64,000 bases of DNA from Sediminihaliea albiluteola (GTDB lineage: Bacteria; Pseudomonadota; Gammaproteobacteria; Pseudomonadales; Halieaceae). The stretch's first letter is position 1. Each line of letters opens with the position of its first letter. Below the pieces are notes generated by a model, which was given only the letters and a program-made list of their open reading frames with translations, ran no database searches and was not told where the DNA came from. The position numbers were made by a program, and so were the translations under genes. This document shows positions 1 through 7,934 of this stretch, one piece after another. The DNA lies in NCBI RefSeq assembly GCF_014077625.1, contig NZ_JACFXU010000013.1, forward strand, positions 992,001 to 1,056,000, written 5' to 3'.

Positions 1-1
1 A

Positions 2-742
2 GAGCGCTTTGTGTTGCGCGCCCAGCCCATTGTGCAAAACGCAGTGGCCAGCCAACAACCCTCGAGCCAACATTTTGAGCTTCTATTGGGCATGCGTGAA
101 ACGGATGGCTCACTGAGCTCTCCCAAGCAATTTATCAAGAGTGCCGAACGCCACGGCTACATGAGCTTAGTTGACCGCTGGGTGATCCGCGAAGCCTTCC
201 AATGGATCAGCCAGCTGATGGATGCCCAAAAAGTGGTGCCCAACCTGTCGATCAACCTTTCCGGCACCAGCATCACTGACGATGCTTTTATGGAATACCT
301 CTTCGAGCAGATATCTGAGTTCGGCGTCGGCACCAGCCGTCTGTGCTTTGAGGTTACTGAAGCCGCCACTATGACCAATCTAGTGAAGTCTGCTGACTTT
401 ATTCGCGCTTTTCGCAATATTGGCTGCAAATTTTCCCTGGATAACTTTGGCACTGGCTTGAGCAGCCACAACTACCTGCGCGAGTTATCTGTAGACTATG
501 TCAAAATTGACGGCGCTTTTATCACCGGAATCAACGATAATCCCAATGATTACACGATGGCCAGGTCAATCAATGACTTAGCGCACTTTTTAGGCCAGGA
601 AACCATTGCAGAGTCGGTGGAAAACGAACGAACTATTGCCCGCCTACACGAAATTGGCGTGGACTACCTTCAGGGCTGGGGCATTGGCCACCCTGAGCCG
701 CTAACAGACATAGTGGGGCAGCTTCAAAGCCTCCAAAAGTAA
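2..742 (+). CDS. EAL-domain c-di-GMP phosphodiesterase, 3' part only
   Basis: Only the C-terminal EAL domain lies in the window; the frame is open back to base 2, so the gene starts upstream and probably carries sensor and GGDEF domains there. Counting from base 2, the signature ELL is at residues 26-28, the Asn motif NLSINLSG near 81-88, FEVTEAA at 116, LDNFGTG at 146, VKIDG near 166, AESVE at 202 and LQGWGIG at 223. These supply most metal and c-di-GMP contacts of known EAL enzymes. The usual DDFGTG metal-binding pair is DN here, so full phosphodiesterase activity is not assured. The stop lies only 7 bases before the LuxR-type gene, suggesting co-transcription. Confidence 0.9.
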   Translation, partial: ERFVLRAQPIVQNAVASQQPSSQHFELLLGMRETDGSLSSPKQFIKSAERHGYMSLVDRWVIREAFQWISQLMDAQKVVPNLSINLSGTSITDDAFMEYLFEQISEFGVGTSRLCFEVTEAATMTNLVKSADFIRAFRNIGCKFSLDNFGTGLSSHNYLRELSVDYVKIDGAFITGINDNPNDYTMARSINDLAHFLGQETIAESVENERTIARLHEIGVDYLQGWGIGHPEPLTDIVGQLQSLQK

Positions 743-749
743 TCAGAGT

Positions 750-1952
750 GTGAGCAGCACAACGATGAGTCTCGCGACCGACAAAACGAGTCAGTTAAAT
801 CAAGACGCTGAATACGACCACTTAATCAGCCTCATTTACCAGGGGCCGCTGGAAGCTAGGCCCTGGCAAAGCGCCCTGCCCTACCTGCGTGAATTGTTTG
901 ATGCTGAGGCTGCCTCACTGGTGCTGCGTCCACCGGCAGAAGGTGACCGCGGCGTAATCCTCAATAGCGTGCGAGGTAATTCAACGCGCAGTGACAACAC
1001 ACTGGCAGATCCCAACGACTGGCAGGTCACCACCTATCGCGAGCAGTTCTTCGCTCTGGATCCATTTATCAACCTGCCACTGAATAAAGTGGTGACCCTG
1101 CAAGATCTACTGAGTGACGAGGAGCTAGAAGCATCTGACTACTACCGTCACTATCTCCAACCGGTCAATCTATTTTATATTCTGGGTGTCGATACCGCCG
1201 AACCCGACGGCATGGTGGCGCGCCTGCGTTTCTCGCGGCGTCGTGAAGAGGGTAATTTCAAGCAGTCCCAGAGAGACTTACTAGCGCGCATATCGAGCCA
1301 CCTTCAACGCGCTATTCACATCTTTGCCAAGCTGAGCCGCACCACTTCCGAGCGCGATCTCTATTCTGGCGCCGTGGATCAACTCGCCGTGGCCACCATT
1401 ATCCTTGATCAGCAGGGGCGCCTGCTCAACACCAATGCCTTAGCCAAGGCGCTACTCGATGATCGCCGTGGGCTGGGCTTGAAAGATGAGCACCTGCATG
1501 TCGGTGGCAGAGAGCAAAATCGCGAGTTACAAGCTGCTTTGAGCACTGTGATTAGTGCCCAGCAGCGCGGCGAAACCTCTGTGATCCGAGCTCTGCGCAT
1601 CCCCCGGGATGGCGGTCGCTCAGATTTAGGGCTGGTAATACGCCCCATTCCAAGCTCGGAATGGGGGGAAGGCCAAGGCAGCCCCTGCGCCGCGGTATTT
1701 ATCAGCGACCCAGACCTACGCGAAACCGCCTCCCAGCAAACCCTGAGCGAGCTGTTCAGCCTGACACCAGCTGAGGCCAATTTAGCCATCTTGTTATCTC
1801 GGGGCCTGAGTTTGGCTGAGGTTTCCGAGTCACAGCACATCTCCCAACACACCGCCCGGGCACAACTTAAGTCAATTTTTGCCAAGACCGGCGTGTCTCG
1901 CCAAGCTGAGCTGGTGCGACTAGTATTAAAAAGTGTCGCATCATTGGGCTAA
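750..1952 (+). CDS. LuxR-type helix-turn-helix transcriptional regulator
   Basis: 400 residues from a GTG at 750; an in-frame ATG at 765 is an equally possible start, and neither has a strong ribosome binding site. The C-terminal part (about 330-395) reads as a LuxR/FixJ DNA-binding domain: LTPAEANLA, a long recognition-helix region and the ISQHTARAQLKSIFAKTG signature. The N-terminal 200 residues look like a sensory fold but show no named motif I can pin down. No phospho-acceptor receiver domain is present, so it is not a classical response regulator. It follows the EAL gene by 7 bases and may act with it. Its ligand and targets are unknown. Confidence 0.85.
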   Translation: MSSTTMSLATDKTSQLNQDAEYDHLISLIYQGPLEARPWQSALPYLRELFDAEAASLVLRPPAEGDRGVILNSVRGNSTRSDNTLADPNDWQVTTYREQFFALDPFINLPLNKVVTLQDLLSDEELEASDYYRHYLQPVNLFYILGVDTAEPDGMVARLRFSRRREEGNFKQSQRDLLARISSHLQRAIHIFAKLSRTTSERDLYSGAVDQLAVATIILDQQGRLLNTNALAKALLDDRRGLGLKDEHLHVGGREQNRELQAALSTVISAQQRGETSVIRALRIPRDGGRSDLGLVIRPIPSSEWGEGQGSPCAAVFISDPDLRETASQQTLSELFSLTPAEANLAILLSRGLSLAEVSESQHISQHTARAQLKSIFAKTGVSRQAELVRLVLKSVASLG

Positions 1953-1967
1953 AACACGGCTGTTGAA

Positions 1968-1996
1968 TTGGTAAGCGCAGTGAATTGCGCTACAAT
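1968..1996 (+). promoter_or_regulatory. Candidate promoter upstream of the Yip1-family gene
   Basis: TTGGTA (1968-1973) and TACAAT (1991-1996) are separated by 17 bases, matching a sigma-70 arrangement at 4/6 and 5/6 positions. A second perfect TATAAT lies at 2099-2104 without a convincing -35. Transcripts from the first site would carry a leader of about 155 bases. Confidence 0.4.
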
Positions 1997-2001
1997 AGCG
2001 C

Positions 2002-2028
2002 GGCGGCATAAGTGGTGTTGATGCCGCC
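2002..2028 (+). other. Leader hairpin upstream of the Yip1-family gene
   Basis: GGCGGCAT (2002-2009) and ATGCCGCC (2021-2028) form a perfect 8-bp stem with an 11-base loop, starting where transcripts from the TACAAT promoter would begin. A second stem, GTCTCG with CGAGAC, follows at about 2039-2061. No known riboswitch class is recognised. Confidence 0.4.
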
Positions 2029-2159
2029 CAACAGGATCGTCTCGGAGCCTGTGCTCGAGACACAGAATCCGGCTCGAAAGACTCTTTTTCGGGCATCTTA
2101 TAATCAGGGCATATGACTGCCATCCCGGCGGCTATAACCTTGGGGGAGAAGCAAACACT

Positions 2160-2762
2160 ATGATCCAACATACCTTTGGCCTGCTGGTAAAACCCAGTGC
2201 TCAGTGGCGTACAATCGCCAAACTACCAACACCATCGTTTAATACTCTGATTCTCTATCCTTGCTTAATGGCTTTACTGCCAGCGATTGCCTGGTACTAC
2301 GGCACCAGTCGCATCGGCTGGTCAGTGGGTGATGGGGGACAGGCTATTAAACTCACCATGGAGAGTGCACGACAAATCAGCATTCTCTTCTATCTGGGCA
2401 TGGTCGCTTGTGTGCTGGCCATTGGCTACTTTGTGCACTGGATGTCGCGCACCTATGGTGCTGATTCCAGTTTTGCCAAAGGTATCGTGGTGGCCGGACT
2501 TACCGCTACACCATTGTTTATTGCCGGCCTAGTCGGCTTTTACCCGGTGCTATGGGTAGACCTACTCATCGGTGTTGTTGCGATCAGCTGGTCCATTTAC
2601 CTGCTGTATCTTGGCATACCGATTGTCATGGGCATCCCTGAAGAGCGTGGATTTCTTTTTTCCAGCGCTGTCGTTGCAATCGGCCTGGTCATTTTGATTG
2701 GCCTTATGGTGACCTCAGTGATTCTTTGGGATATGGGCGCCGCACCCGCCTTTACAGATTAG
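2160..2762 (+). CDS. Yip1-family inner membrane protein
   Basis: 200 residues, mostly hydrophobic, with about five predicted membrane spans after an N-terminal amphipathic stretch beginning MIQHTFGLLVKPSAQW, which is typical of bacterial Yip1-domain proteins. Further features are the FVHWMSRTYG loop and a glycine-rich last helix. The start ATG follows a GGGGGAGAAG ribosome binding region. Its biochemical role is not established; the bacterial family is described as poorly characterised multi-pass membrane proteins. It sits just before ccoN in the same direction, separated by a short hairpin, so it could share transcription with the oxidase genes, but I see no functional link. Confidence 0.8.
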   Translation: MIQHTFGLLVKPSAQWRTIAKLPTPSFNTLILYPCLMALLPAIAWYYGTSRIGWSVGDGGQAIKLTMESARQISILFYLGMVACVLAIGYFVHWMSRTYGADSSFAKGIVVAGLTATPLFIAGLVGFYPVLWVDLLIGVVAISWSIYLLYLGIPIVMGIPEERGFLFSSAVVAIGLVILIGLMVTSVILWDMGAAPAFTD

Positions 2763-2778
2763 CCGTGCACTGGCACGG
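2763..2778 (+). other. Hairpin between the Yip1-family gene and ccoN
   Basis: CCGTGC (2763-2768) and GCACGG (2773-2778) pair with a four-base loop directly after the preceding stop codon. No T-tract follows, so it is a weak terminator or a processing/stabilising structure. Confidence 0.4.
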
Positions 2779-2811
2779 GACCTTTAACCCTCTCATGAAT
2801 GGAAGCAAACC

Positions 2812-4254
2812 ATGAGCGAACTTAACTCCGCCTTGGAGCACCCAACATACAACTACAAGGTAGTGCGCCAGTTTACAGTGATGACTGTAGTCTGGGGTAT
2901 TGTAGGGATGCTGATTGGCGTGTGGATCGCCGCCCAACTCGCTTGGCCGGCTCTAAACTTTGATTTACCTTGGATCAGCTTTGGACGCCTGCGGCCCCTG
3001 CACACCAACGCAGTGATCTTCGCCTTCGGCGGCAGCGCCCTGTTCGCCACATCTTACTATGTGGTACAGCGAACCTGCCAAGTCCGGCTGATATCCGACA
3101 AGCTAGCTGCCTTTACCTTCTGGGGTTGGCAGGCAGTGATTGTCTTGGCGATTATTACTCTGCCACTTGGCATGACCTCTACCAAAGAGTACGCCGAGCT
3201 CGAGTGGCCGATCGATATTCTCATCGGCTTGGTCTGGATAACTTACGCCTTTGTGTTCTTTGGCACTATCGGCCAGCGTAAAACCAGTCATATCTATGTT
3301 GCCAACTGGTTCTATGGCGGTTTTATTTTAACCGTTGCGGTACTGCACATCATCAACAGCATGGCAGTGCCAGTAGATTTGACCAAATCTTATTCGGCTT
3401 ATGCGGGTACCGTTGATGCCATGGTGCAGTGGTGGTATGGCCATAACGCAGTGGGCTTTTTCCTCACAGCGGGCTTCCTTGGCATGATGTATTACTTTGT
3501 GCCCAAGCAAGCCGAGCGTCCGATCTACTCCTATCGCTTGAGTATCGTGCACTTCTGGGCACTGATTGCTGTGTATATCTGGGCTGGCCCTCACCACCTT
3601 CACTACACTGCTCTGCCAGACTGGGCTCAGAGCCTGGGTATGGTGATGTCCATCATCCTACTGGCACCCTCTTGGGGCGGTATGATCAACGGCATGATGA
3701 CGCTATCCGGTGCATGGCACAAACTGCGCACCGACCCGATTTTGCGCTTCCTCGTGGTCAGCCTGTCGTTCTACGGCATGTCGACTTTCGAAGGCCCGAT
3801 GATGGCTATCAAGACCGTAAACTCGCTATCGCATTACACCGACTGGACTATCGGCCACGTACACTCTGGCGCTTTGGGCTGGGTTGCCATGATTTCCATC
3901 GGCAGTGTGTATCACCTCATTCCCATTCTCTATGGCAAAGAGCGTATGCACAGTGTTGACCTGATCAACGTCCACTTCTGGATGGCCACCATCGGTACGG
4001 TTCTGTACATCGCCTCCATGTGGGTCAACGGGATCATGCAAGGCTTGATGTGGCGCGCCTACAACCAGGACGGCACCTTGACCTACACCTTTATTGAGTC
4101 GATGGTCGCCAGCCACCCTGGCTACCTGGTGCGCTTAGCAGGTGGAGCGATCTTCTTTGGCGGTATGTTGGTGATGGCCTACAACCTTTACATGACCAGT
4201 CGCAGAGATGTTACAGCGACTGAGGCGGCCCCTGCGGCCACCGGCACGGCGTAA
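2812..4254 (+). CDS. ccoN: cbb3-type cytochrome c oxidase subunit I
   Basis: 480-residue, about 12-span catalytic subunit of the high-affinity terminal oxidase that reduces O2 to water and pumps protons. Ligands can be placed by aligning with the described cbb3 structure: H64 and H351 for low-spin heme b, H349 for heme b3, H211, H261 and H262 for CuB (in WYGHNAVG and GPHHLHY), and Y255 in the helix preceding GPHH as the cross-linked tyrosine. All are present, so the enzyme should be active. It heads the ccoNOQP operon and has a clear AGCAAACC-ATG start. No FNR/Anr box of the TTGAT-N4-ATCAA type was found upstream, so its oxygen control is not visible here. Confidence 0.98.
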   Translation: MSELNSALEHPTYNYKVVRQFTVMTVVWGIVGMLIGVWIAAQLAWPALNFDLPWISFGRLRPLHTNAVIFAFGGSALFATSYYVVQRTCQVRLISDKLAAFTFWGWQAVIVLAIITLPLGMTSTKEYAELEWPIDILIGLVWITYAFVFFGTIGQRKTSHIYVANWFYGGFILTVAVLHIINSMAVPVDLTKSYSAYAGTVDAMVQWWYGHNAVGFFLTAGFLGMMYYFVPKQAERPIYSYRLSIVHFWALIAVYIWAGPHHLHYTALPDWAQSLGMVMSIILLAPSWGGMINGMMTLSGAWHKLRTDPILRFLVVSLSFYGMSTFEGPMMAIKTVNSLSHYTDWTIGHVHSGALGWVAMISIGSVYHLIPILYGKERMHSVDLINVHFWMATIGTVLYIASMWVNGIMQGLMWRAYNQDGTLTYTFIESMVASHPGYLVRLAGGAIFFGGMLVMAYNLYMTSRRDVTATEAAPAATGTA

Positions 4255-4268
4255 GGAGCAAGCAAAGC

Positions 4269-4886
4269 ATGTCCTTAAGTAAACACAGCAAAATTGAGAC
4301 GAACGTCAACCTGATGATCGTTCTCACTATCGTGGCGATTAGTTTCGGCACCTTGGTTGAGCTCGCTCCGCTGGTTTTTGGCCAGCAGGTAAAAGAACCT
4401 ATAGATGGCTTGAAACCCCTGCCAGCTCTAGCCCTTGAAGGGCGCGACATCTATATCCGTGAGGGCTGCCACGTCTGTCACTCGCAGATGATCCGGCCCC
4501 TGCGCGCTGAAACCGAGCGTTACGGTCACTACACTGTTGCGGGTGAATTGGTTTACAACCACCCCTTCTTGTGGGGATCCAAGCGCACCGGACCAGACTT
4601 GGCGCGAGTTGGCGGTCGCTATAGTGACGACTGGCACCGAGCTCACATGTATAACCCACGGGACGTAGTTCCTGAGTCAATCATGCCGTCTTACCCCTGG
4701 CTATTTGACAATACTCTCAGCGGCGAAAAAACTGGCCGCAAGATGAGTGCACTGCGCACCGTGGGCGTACCCTACACCGACGAAGACATTGCCGGAGCCC
4801 AAGAGGCCGTGGCGGGCAAAAAAGAGATTGATGCCTTGATCGCCTACCTGCAACAGCTCGGCACACTGCTGCAAATAAGGCGTTAA
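4269..4886 (+). CDS. ccoO: cbb3-type cytochrome c oxidase subunit II, monoheme cytochrome c
   Basis: 205 residues, the normal family length. An N-terminal membrane anchor at about 13-33 is followed by a periplasmic cytochrome c domain with the heme c site C67-H-V-C70-H71 in the conserved context [14 protein letters not shown] likely axial Met is in MPSYPWLF near residue 139. CcoO passes electrons from CcoP to the CcoN hemes. It lies 14 bases after ccoN and 2 bases before ccoQ, a tight operon arrangement. Confidence 0.97.
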   Translation: MSLSKHSKIETNVNLMIVLTIVAISFGTLVELAPLVFGQQVKEPIDGLKPLPALALEGRDIYIREGCHVCHSQMIRPLRAETERYGHYTVAGELVYNHPFLWGSKRTGPDLARVGGRYSDDWHRAHMYNPRDVVPESIMPSYPWLFDNTLSGEKTGRKMSALRTVGVPYTDEDIAGAQEAVAGKKEIDALIAYLQQLGTLLQIRR

Positions 4887-4888
4887 AC

Positions 4889-5068
4889 ATGGATATTAAT
4901 GATCTCAGGGGTTTAAGCACCCTATTCTTAATGCTGTCTTTTATTGGCCTATGTATCTGGGCTTACAGTGGAAAACAGCGCGAGAGCTTCAATCAGGCGG
5001 CACAATTGCCCTTTGCCGATGATGAAATGAACAAACGCAGCATGCGGGAGGAAGTCAGCAATGACTAG
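4889..5068 (+). CDS. ccoQ: cbb3-type oxidase small subunit CcoQ
   Basis: 59-residue single-span protein starting at the ATG at 4889, two bases after the ccoO stop. The sequence has a hydrophobic helix at about 11-26 (FLMLSFIGLCIWAY) followed by a charged tail with ADDE, the pattern of CcoQ/FixQ. CcoQ stabilises the assembled oxidase. Its 3' end overlaps the ccoP start by 8 bases, implying translational coupling. Identification rests on size, topology and position, which together are strong. Confidence 0.9.
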   Translation: MDINDLRGLSTLFLMLSFIGLCIWAYSGKQRESFNQAAQLPFADDEMNKRSMREEVSND

Positions 5069-5951
5069 TTTCTGGAGTCTATGGATTATTATCCTCACTA
5101 GCATCACGCTGATTGGTATTACTTGGATCCTCTTGGGCAACCGCAAGTTAGGTGCAAAAAAAGAAGATCAGGCTACCGATCATGTCTACGACGGTATTGA
5201 AGAGTATGACAACCCACTGCCGGTGTGGTGGTTCTACATGTTCGTCATTACTATCGTCTGGGCAGTCGGCTACCTGATCGTCTACCCCGGCATGGGCAAC
5301 TACCCCGGCCTGATCGGCTGGACCCAAATCGCTCAGTATGAAGAGCGCGTCGGCGCCGCAGAAGAACGGCACCGCGCTATGTACGATCGCTATCTCGCTA
5401 TGCCGATTGAAGAAATTGCCGATGATCCAGTAGTCCGCCGCATGGGTATGCGCATGTTCGGTAACGACTGCGCTCAGTGCCACGGTGCAGATGCTCGCGG
5501 TGGTTACGGCTTCCCTAACTTGACCGATGACGACTGGATTTATGGCGGTGAACCAGAGCAGATTGAAACAACTATCACCCAGGGTCGACAGGCAGCTATG
5601 CCCGCTTGGGGCAGCGTGATTGGCGATCAGGGCGTTGAGCAAGTCACTGCTTATCTACTGGAACTGAACCATCGCAATCCCGATGCAGAATTGGCCAAGG
5701 CAGGTCAAGGCGTGTTCCAGACCTATTGTGCGGTCTGTCACGGCCCCGATGCCAAGGGCAACATCGCTCTGGGTGCACCTAACCTGACCAACGGTATCTG
5801 GCTCTACGGCGGTTCGGAAAGCGAAATTGCGCACAGTATTCGCGCAGGTCGCAACGGCGTTATGCCAAGCTTCAAGGACACACTTGGGCCTGAAAAGATC
5901 CATATTCTTGCAGCTTACGTATACGGCTTACGCAACAGCGCACAAAATTAA
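5061..5951 (+). CDS. ccoP: cbb3-type cytochrome c oxidase subunit III, diheme cytochrome c
   Basis: 296 residues. The FixP_N region holds two membrane spans (about 5-26 and 56-75) around the conserved YDGIEEYDNPLPVWW motif. Two cytochrome c domains follow with heme sites C137-AQ-C140-H141 and C223-AV-C226-H227. CcoP accepts electrons from soluble or membrane cytochromes c and hands them to CcoO. The start overlaps ccoQ, and a strong hairpin follows 11 bases after the stop. Confidence 0.97.
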   Translation: MTSFWSLWIIILTSITLIGITWILLGNRKLGAKKEDQATDHVYDGIEEYDNPLPVWWFYMFVITIVWAVGYLIVYPGMGNYPGLIGWTQIAQYEERVGAAEERHRAMYDRYLAMPIEEIADDPVVRRMGMRMFGNDCAQCHGADARGGYGFPNLTDDDWIYGGEPEQIETTITQGRQAAMPAWGSVIGDQGVEQVTAYLLELNHRNPDAELAKAGQGVFQTYCAVCHGPDAKGNIALGAPNLTNGIWLYGGSESEIAHSIRAGRNGVMPSFKDTLGPEKIHILAAYVYGLRNSAQN

Positions 5952-5962
5952 GCTCCTCCACT

Positions 5963-5987
5963 GCGCCCTAGCTTCCGCTTAGGGCGC
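5963..5987 (+). other. Intercistronic hairpin between ccoP and ccoG
   Basis: GCGCCCTA (5963-5970) and TAGGGCGC (5980-5987) form an 8-bp stem that can extend by GC/GC with one bulged T. No T-tract follows. It could stabilise the ccoNOQP transcript or partly uncouple it from ccoGHIS. Confidence 0.55.
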
Positions 5988-6018
5988 CCTCTCCCAGCGT
6001 TATCCATGGGATCCTGAC

Positions 6019-7431
6019 ATGCAAGATAGTAACAAGATCGACGTTAAGCAGATTGAGCCCTCCGAATTTGGCGAGCTCGACCTGTATCAGCAGCGCGAAA
6101 AAATTTACACTCGCAAAATTAAAGGCTTTTATCAGCGCATCCGGGTGTATACCGGCTGGCCGCTACTACTAGCTTACTTTCTTTTGCCCTGGGTAAACTG
6201 GGGTGACCGCCAAGCGATTCTATTTGACCTGCCGGCACGAAAGTTCCACATTCTGGGACTGACTTTGTGGCCGCAGGACTTCCCCTTGCTGGCCTTTCTG
6301 CTGATTATTGCTGCTTTTGCCCTGTTTGCTATTACGGTGTTCGCCGGCCGGGTTTGGTGTGGCTATACCTGCCCGCAAACCGTGTGGACCAGTATTTTTA
6401 TGTGGATTGAACAGCGCACTGAAGGCAGCCGCAACCAGCGCATTAAGCTGGACAAGGCACCTTGGACGACTGAAAAGTTTCTGCGTAAATTCTCCAAATA
6501 TTGCGGCTGGATGATTGTGTCTCTAATCACCGGCATCACCTTTGTTGCGTATTTTTACCCCGTGCGGCAGTTGGTACCCGAGCTGCTGACCTTTTCTACC
6601 GGGTTTTGGCAGTGGTCTTGGACCCTGTTCTTTACCCTTGCGACCTATATCAATGCCGGCTGGTTACGCGAACAGGTCTGTACCCATATCTGCCCCTACG
6701 CCCGCTTCCAATCGGTGATGTTTGACCAAGATACGCTGATCGTCTCCTACGACCCCAAGCGCGGCGAGGCACGCGGCTCACGCAAACGCGGTGCCGACTA
6801 CAAAGCCCAGGGGCTTGGTGACTGCATCGACTGTGAGCTCTGTGTACAGGTCTGCCCCACCGGTATCGACATCCGCGACGGCCTACAATACGAGTGTATT
6901 GGCTGTGCCCTGTGCATCGATGCCTGTAACTCAGTCATGGACAAGATGGAGTACCCGCGCGGGCTCATCAGCTACACTAGTGAACACCAGTTAGAGGGCG
7001 GTACTACCGACTGGGTACGGCCACGCATGATTGGCTATGTAGTCGTACTGAGCCTCATGCTAGGCGTATTTAGCTATACCATCTTCAGCCGTATTCCGCT
7101 GGAGCTCAGTGTCTCCCGTGACCGTAATCAACTCTATGTGACATCCGGCCAAGGTGATATCGACAATATTTATACCTTAAACATTGCCAATATGGACGAA
7201 CAAATGCACGAGTTTGAGGTCAATGTCAGCGGGCTAGACAACGTTGAGCTTATTGGCGAGCGCAGCTACACACTTAACGGTGGTGAAGTCCGCGAGATCT
7301 CCCTGCGACTACGGATGCCGCCAGAGACGCTTAGCAAGCCCAGCACACCGGTGGAGTTTGAAATTTACGCCACGGATGATGACAGCATCCGCGCCACCTC
7401 CGAATCACGTTTTATGATGCCTTTCAAATGA
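6019..7431 (+). CDS. ccoG: cbb3 oxidase assembly iron-sulfur protein CcoG
   Basis: 470-residue membrane ferredoxin (FixG/RdxA family) that, in characterised homologues, acts as a Cu(II) reductase supporting copper delivery to the oxidase. Several N-terminal spans carry the CGYTCPQ motif (C114, C118) and a second HICPYAR motif (C225). Two 4Fe-4S clusters follow: C269, C272, C275, C279 and C293, C296, C299, C303. After a further span near 340-360 comes a C-terminal immunoglobulin-like periplasmic domain. The stop overlaps the ccoH start (ATGA), so translation is coupled. Confidence 0.97.
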   Translation: MQDSNKIDVKQIEPSEFGELDLYQQREKIYTRKIKGFYQRIRVYTGWPLLLAYFLLPWVNWGDRQAILFDLPARKFHILGLTLWPQDFPLLAFLLIIAAFALFAITVFAGRVWCGYTCPQTVWTSIFMWIEQRTEGSRNQRIKLDKAPWTTEKFLRKFSKYCGWMIVSLITGITFVAYFYPVRQLVPELLTFSTGFWQWSWTLFFTLATYINAGWLREQVCTHICPYARFQSVMFDQDTLIVSYDPKRGEARGSRKRGADYKAQGLGDCIDCELCVQVCPTGIDIRDGLQYECIGCALCIDACNSVMDKMEYPRGLISYTSEHQLEGGTTDWVRPRMIGYVVVLSLMLGVFSYTIFSRIPLELSVSRDRNQLYVTSGQGDIDNIYTLNIANMDEQMHEFEVNVSGLDNVELIGERSYTLNGGEVREISLRLRMPPETLSKPSTPVEFEIYATDDDSIRATSESRFMMPFK

Positions 7432-7934
7432 GTAATAAAGCCACTTATCGCGAAGCCTCATCGCCTTGGTACAAGCATTCTTATGCCTGGCTCCTGTTTG
7501 GACTTCCCGCCTGCGCGGTTGTTGCAAGCCTGTGGACTGTATTTATCGCTTACACGGGTTCAGATGATCTCGTGGTCGACGAATACTATAAAGACGGACT
7601 AGCCATCAATCGGCAGTTGGATAAAAAGCACAATGCCAGCAGTGCCAATATGCAAGCTGATATACAGATTCGCGGCGATGAGGTTCTGTTAAAACTGACA
7701 GGCGATCTTCACCCTCCCCGCTTGCGTTTATTGCTGTCTCACCCCATTGAGGCCAACAAGGATTTCAGCGTCACGCTACAGCGTAGTAGCGCCAGCGAAT
7801 ATCGGGCGAGAATGCCGAGCACTCCAGCGCCCCGCTGGCACTGGGTGCTCGAAGAAGCATTAGACAGTGGTAGCAGTTGGCGCCTAGATGGCGCTTTCAC
7901 TGCCAGTGACTTCAGCCATGCCAACTCTCTCTAA
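7428..7934 (+). CDS. ccoH: cbb3 oxidase assembly protein CcoH
   Basis: 168 residues of the FixH family: one N-terminal membrane span (about 18-42), then the conserved DDLVVDEYYKDGLAINRQLD motif, then a beta-rich periplasmic domain. CcoH helps assemble and stabilise the cbb3 complex, in known systems by contacting CcoN and the ATPase CcoI. It overlaps ccoG by 4 bases and ccoI by 17 bases (if ccoI starts at 7918). Confidence 0.93.
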   Translation: MSNKATYREASSPWYKHSYAWLLFGLPACAVVASLWTVFIAYTGSDDLVVDEYYKDGLAINRQLDKKHNASSANMQADIQIRGDEVLLKLTGDLHPPRLRLLLSHPIEANKDFSVTLQRSSASEYRARMPSTPAPRWHWVLEEALDSGSSWRLDGAFTASDFSHANSL

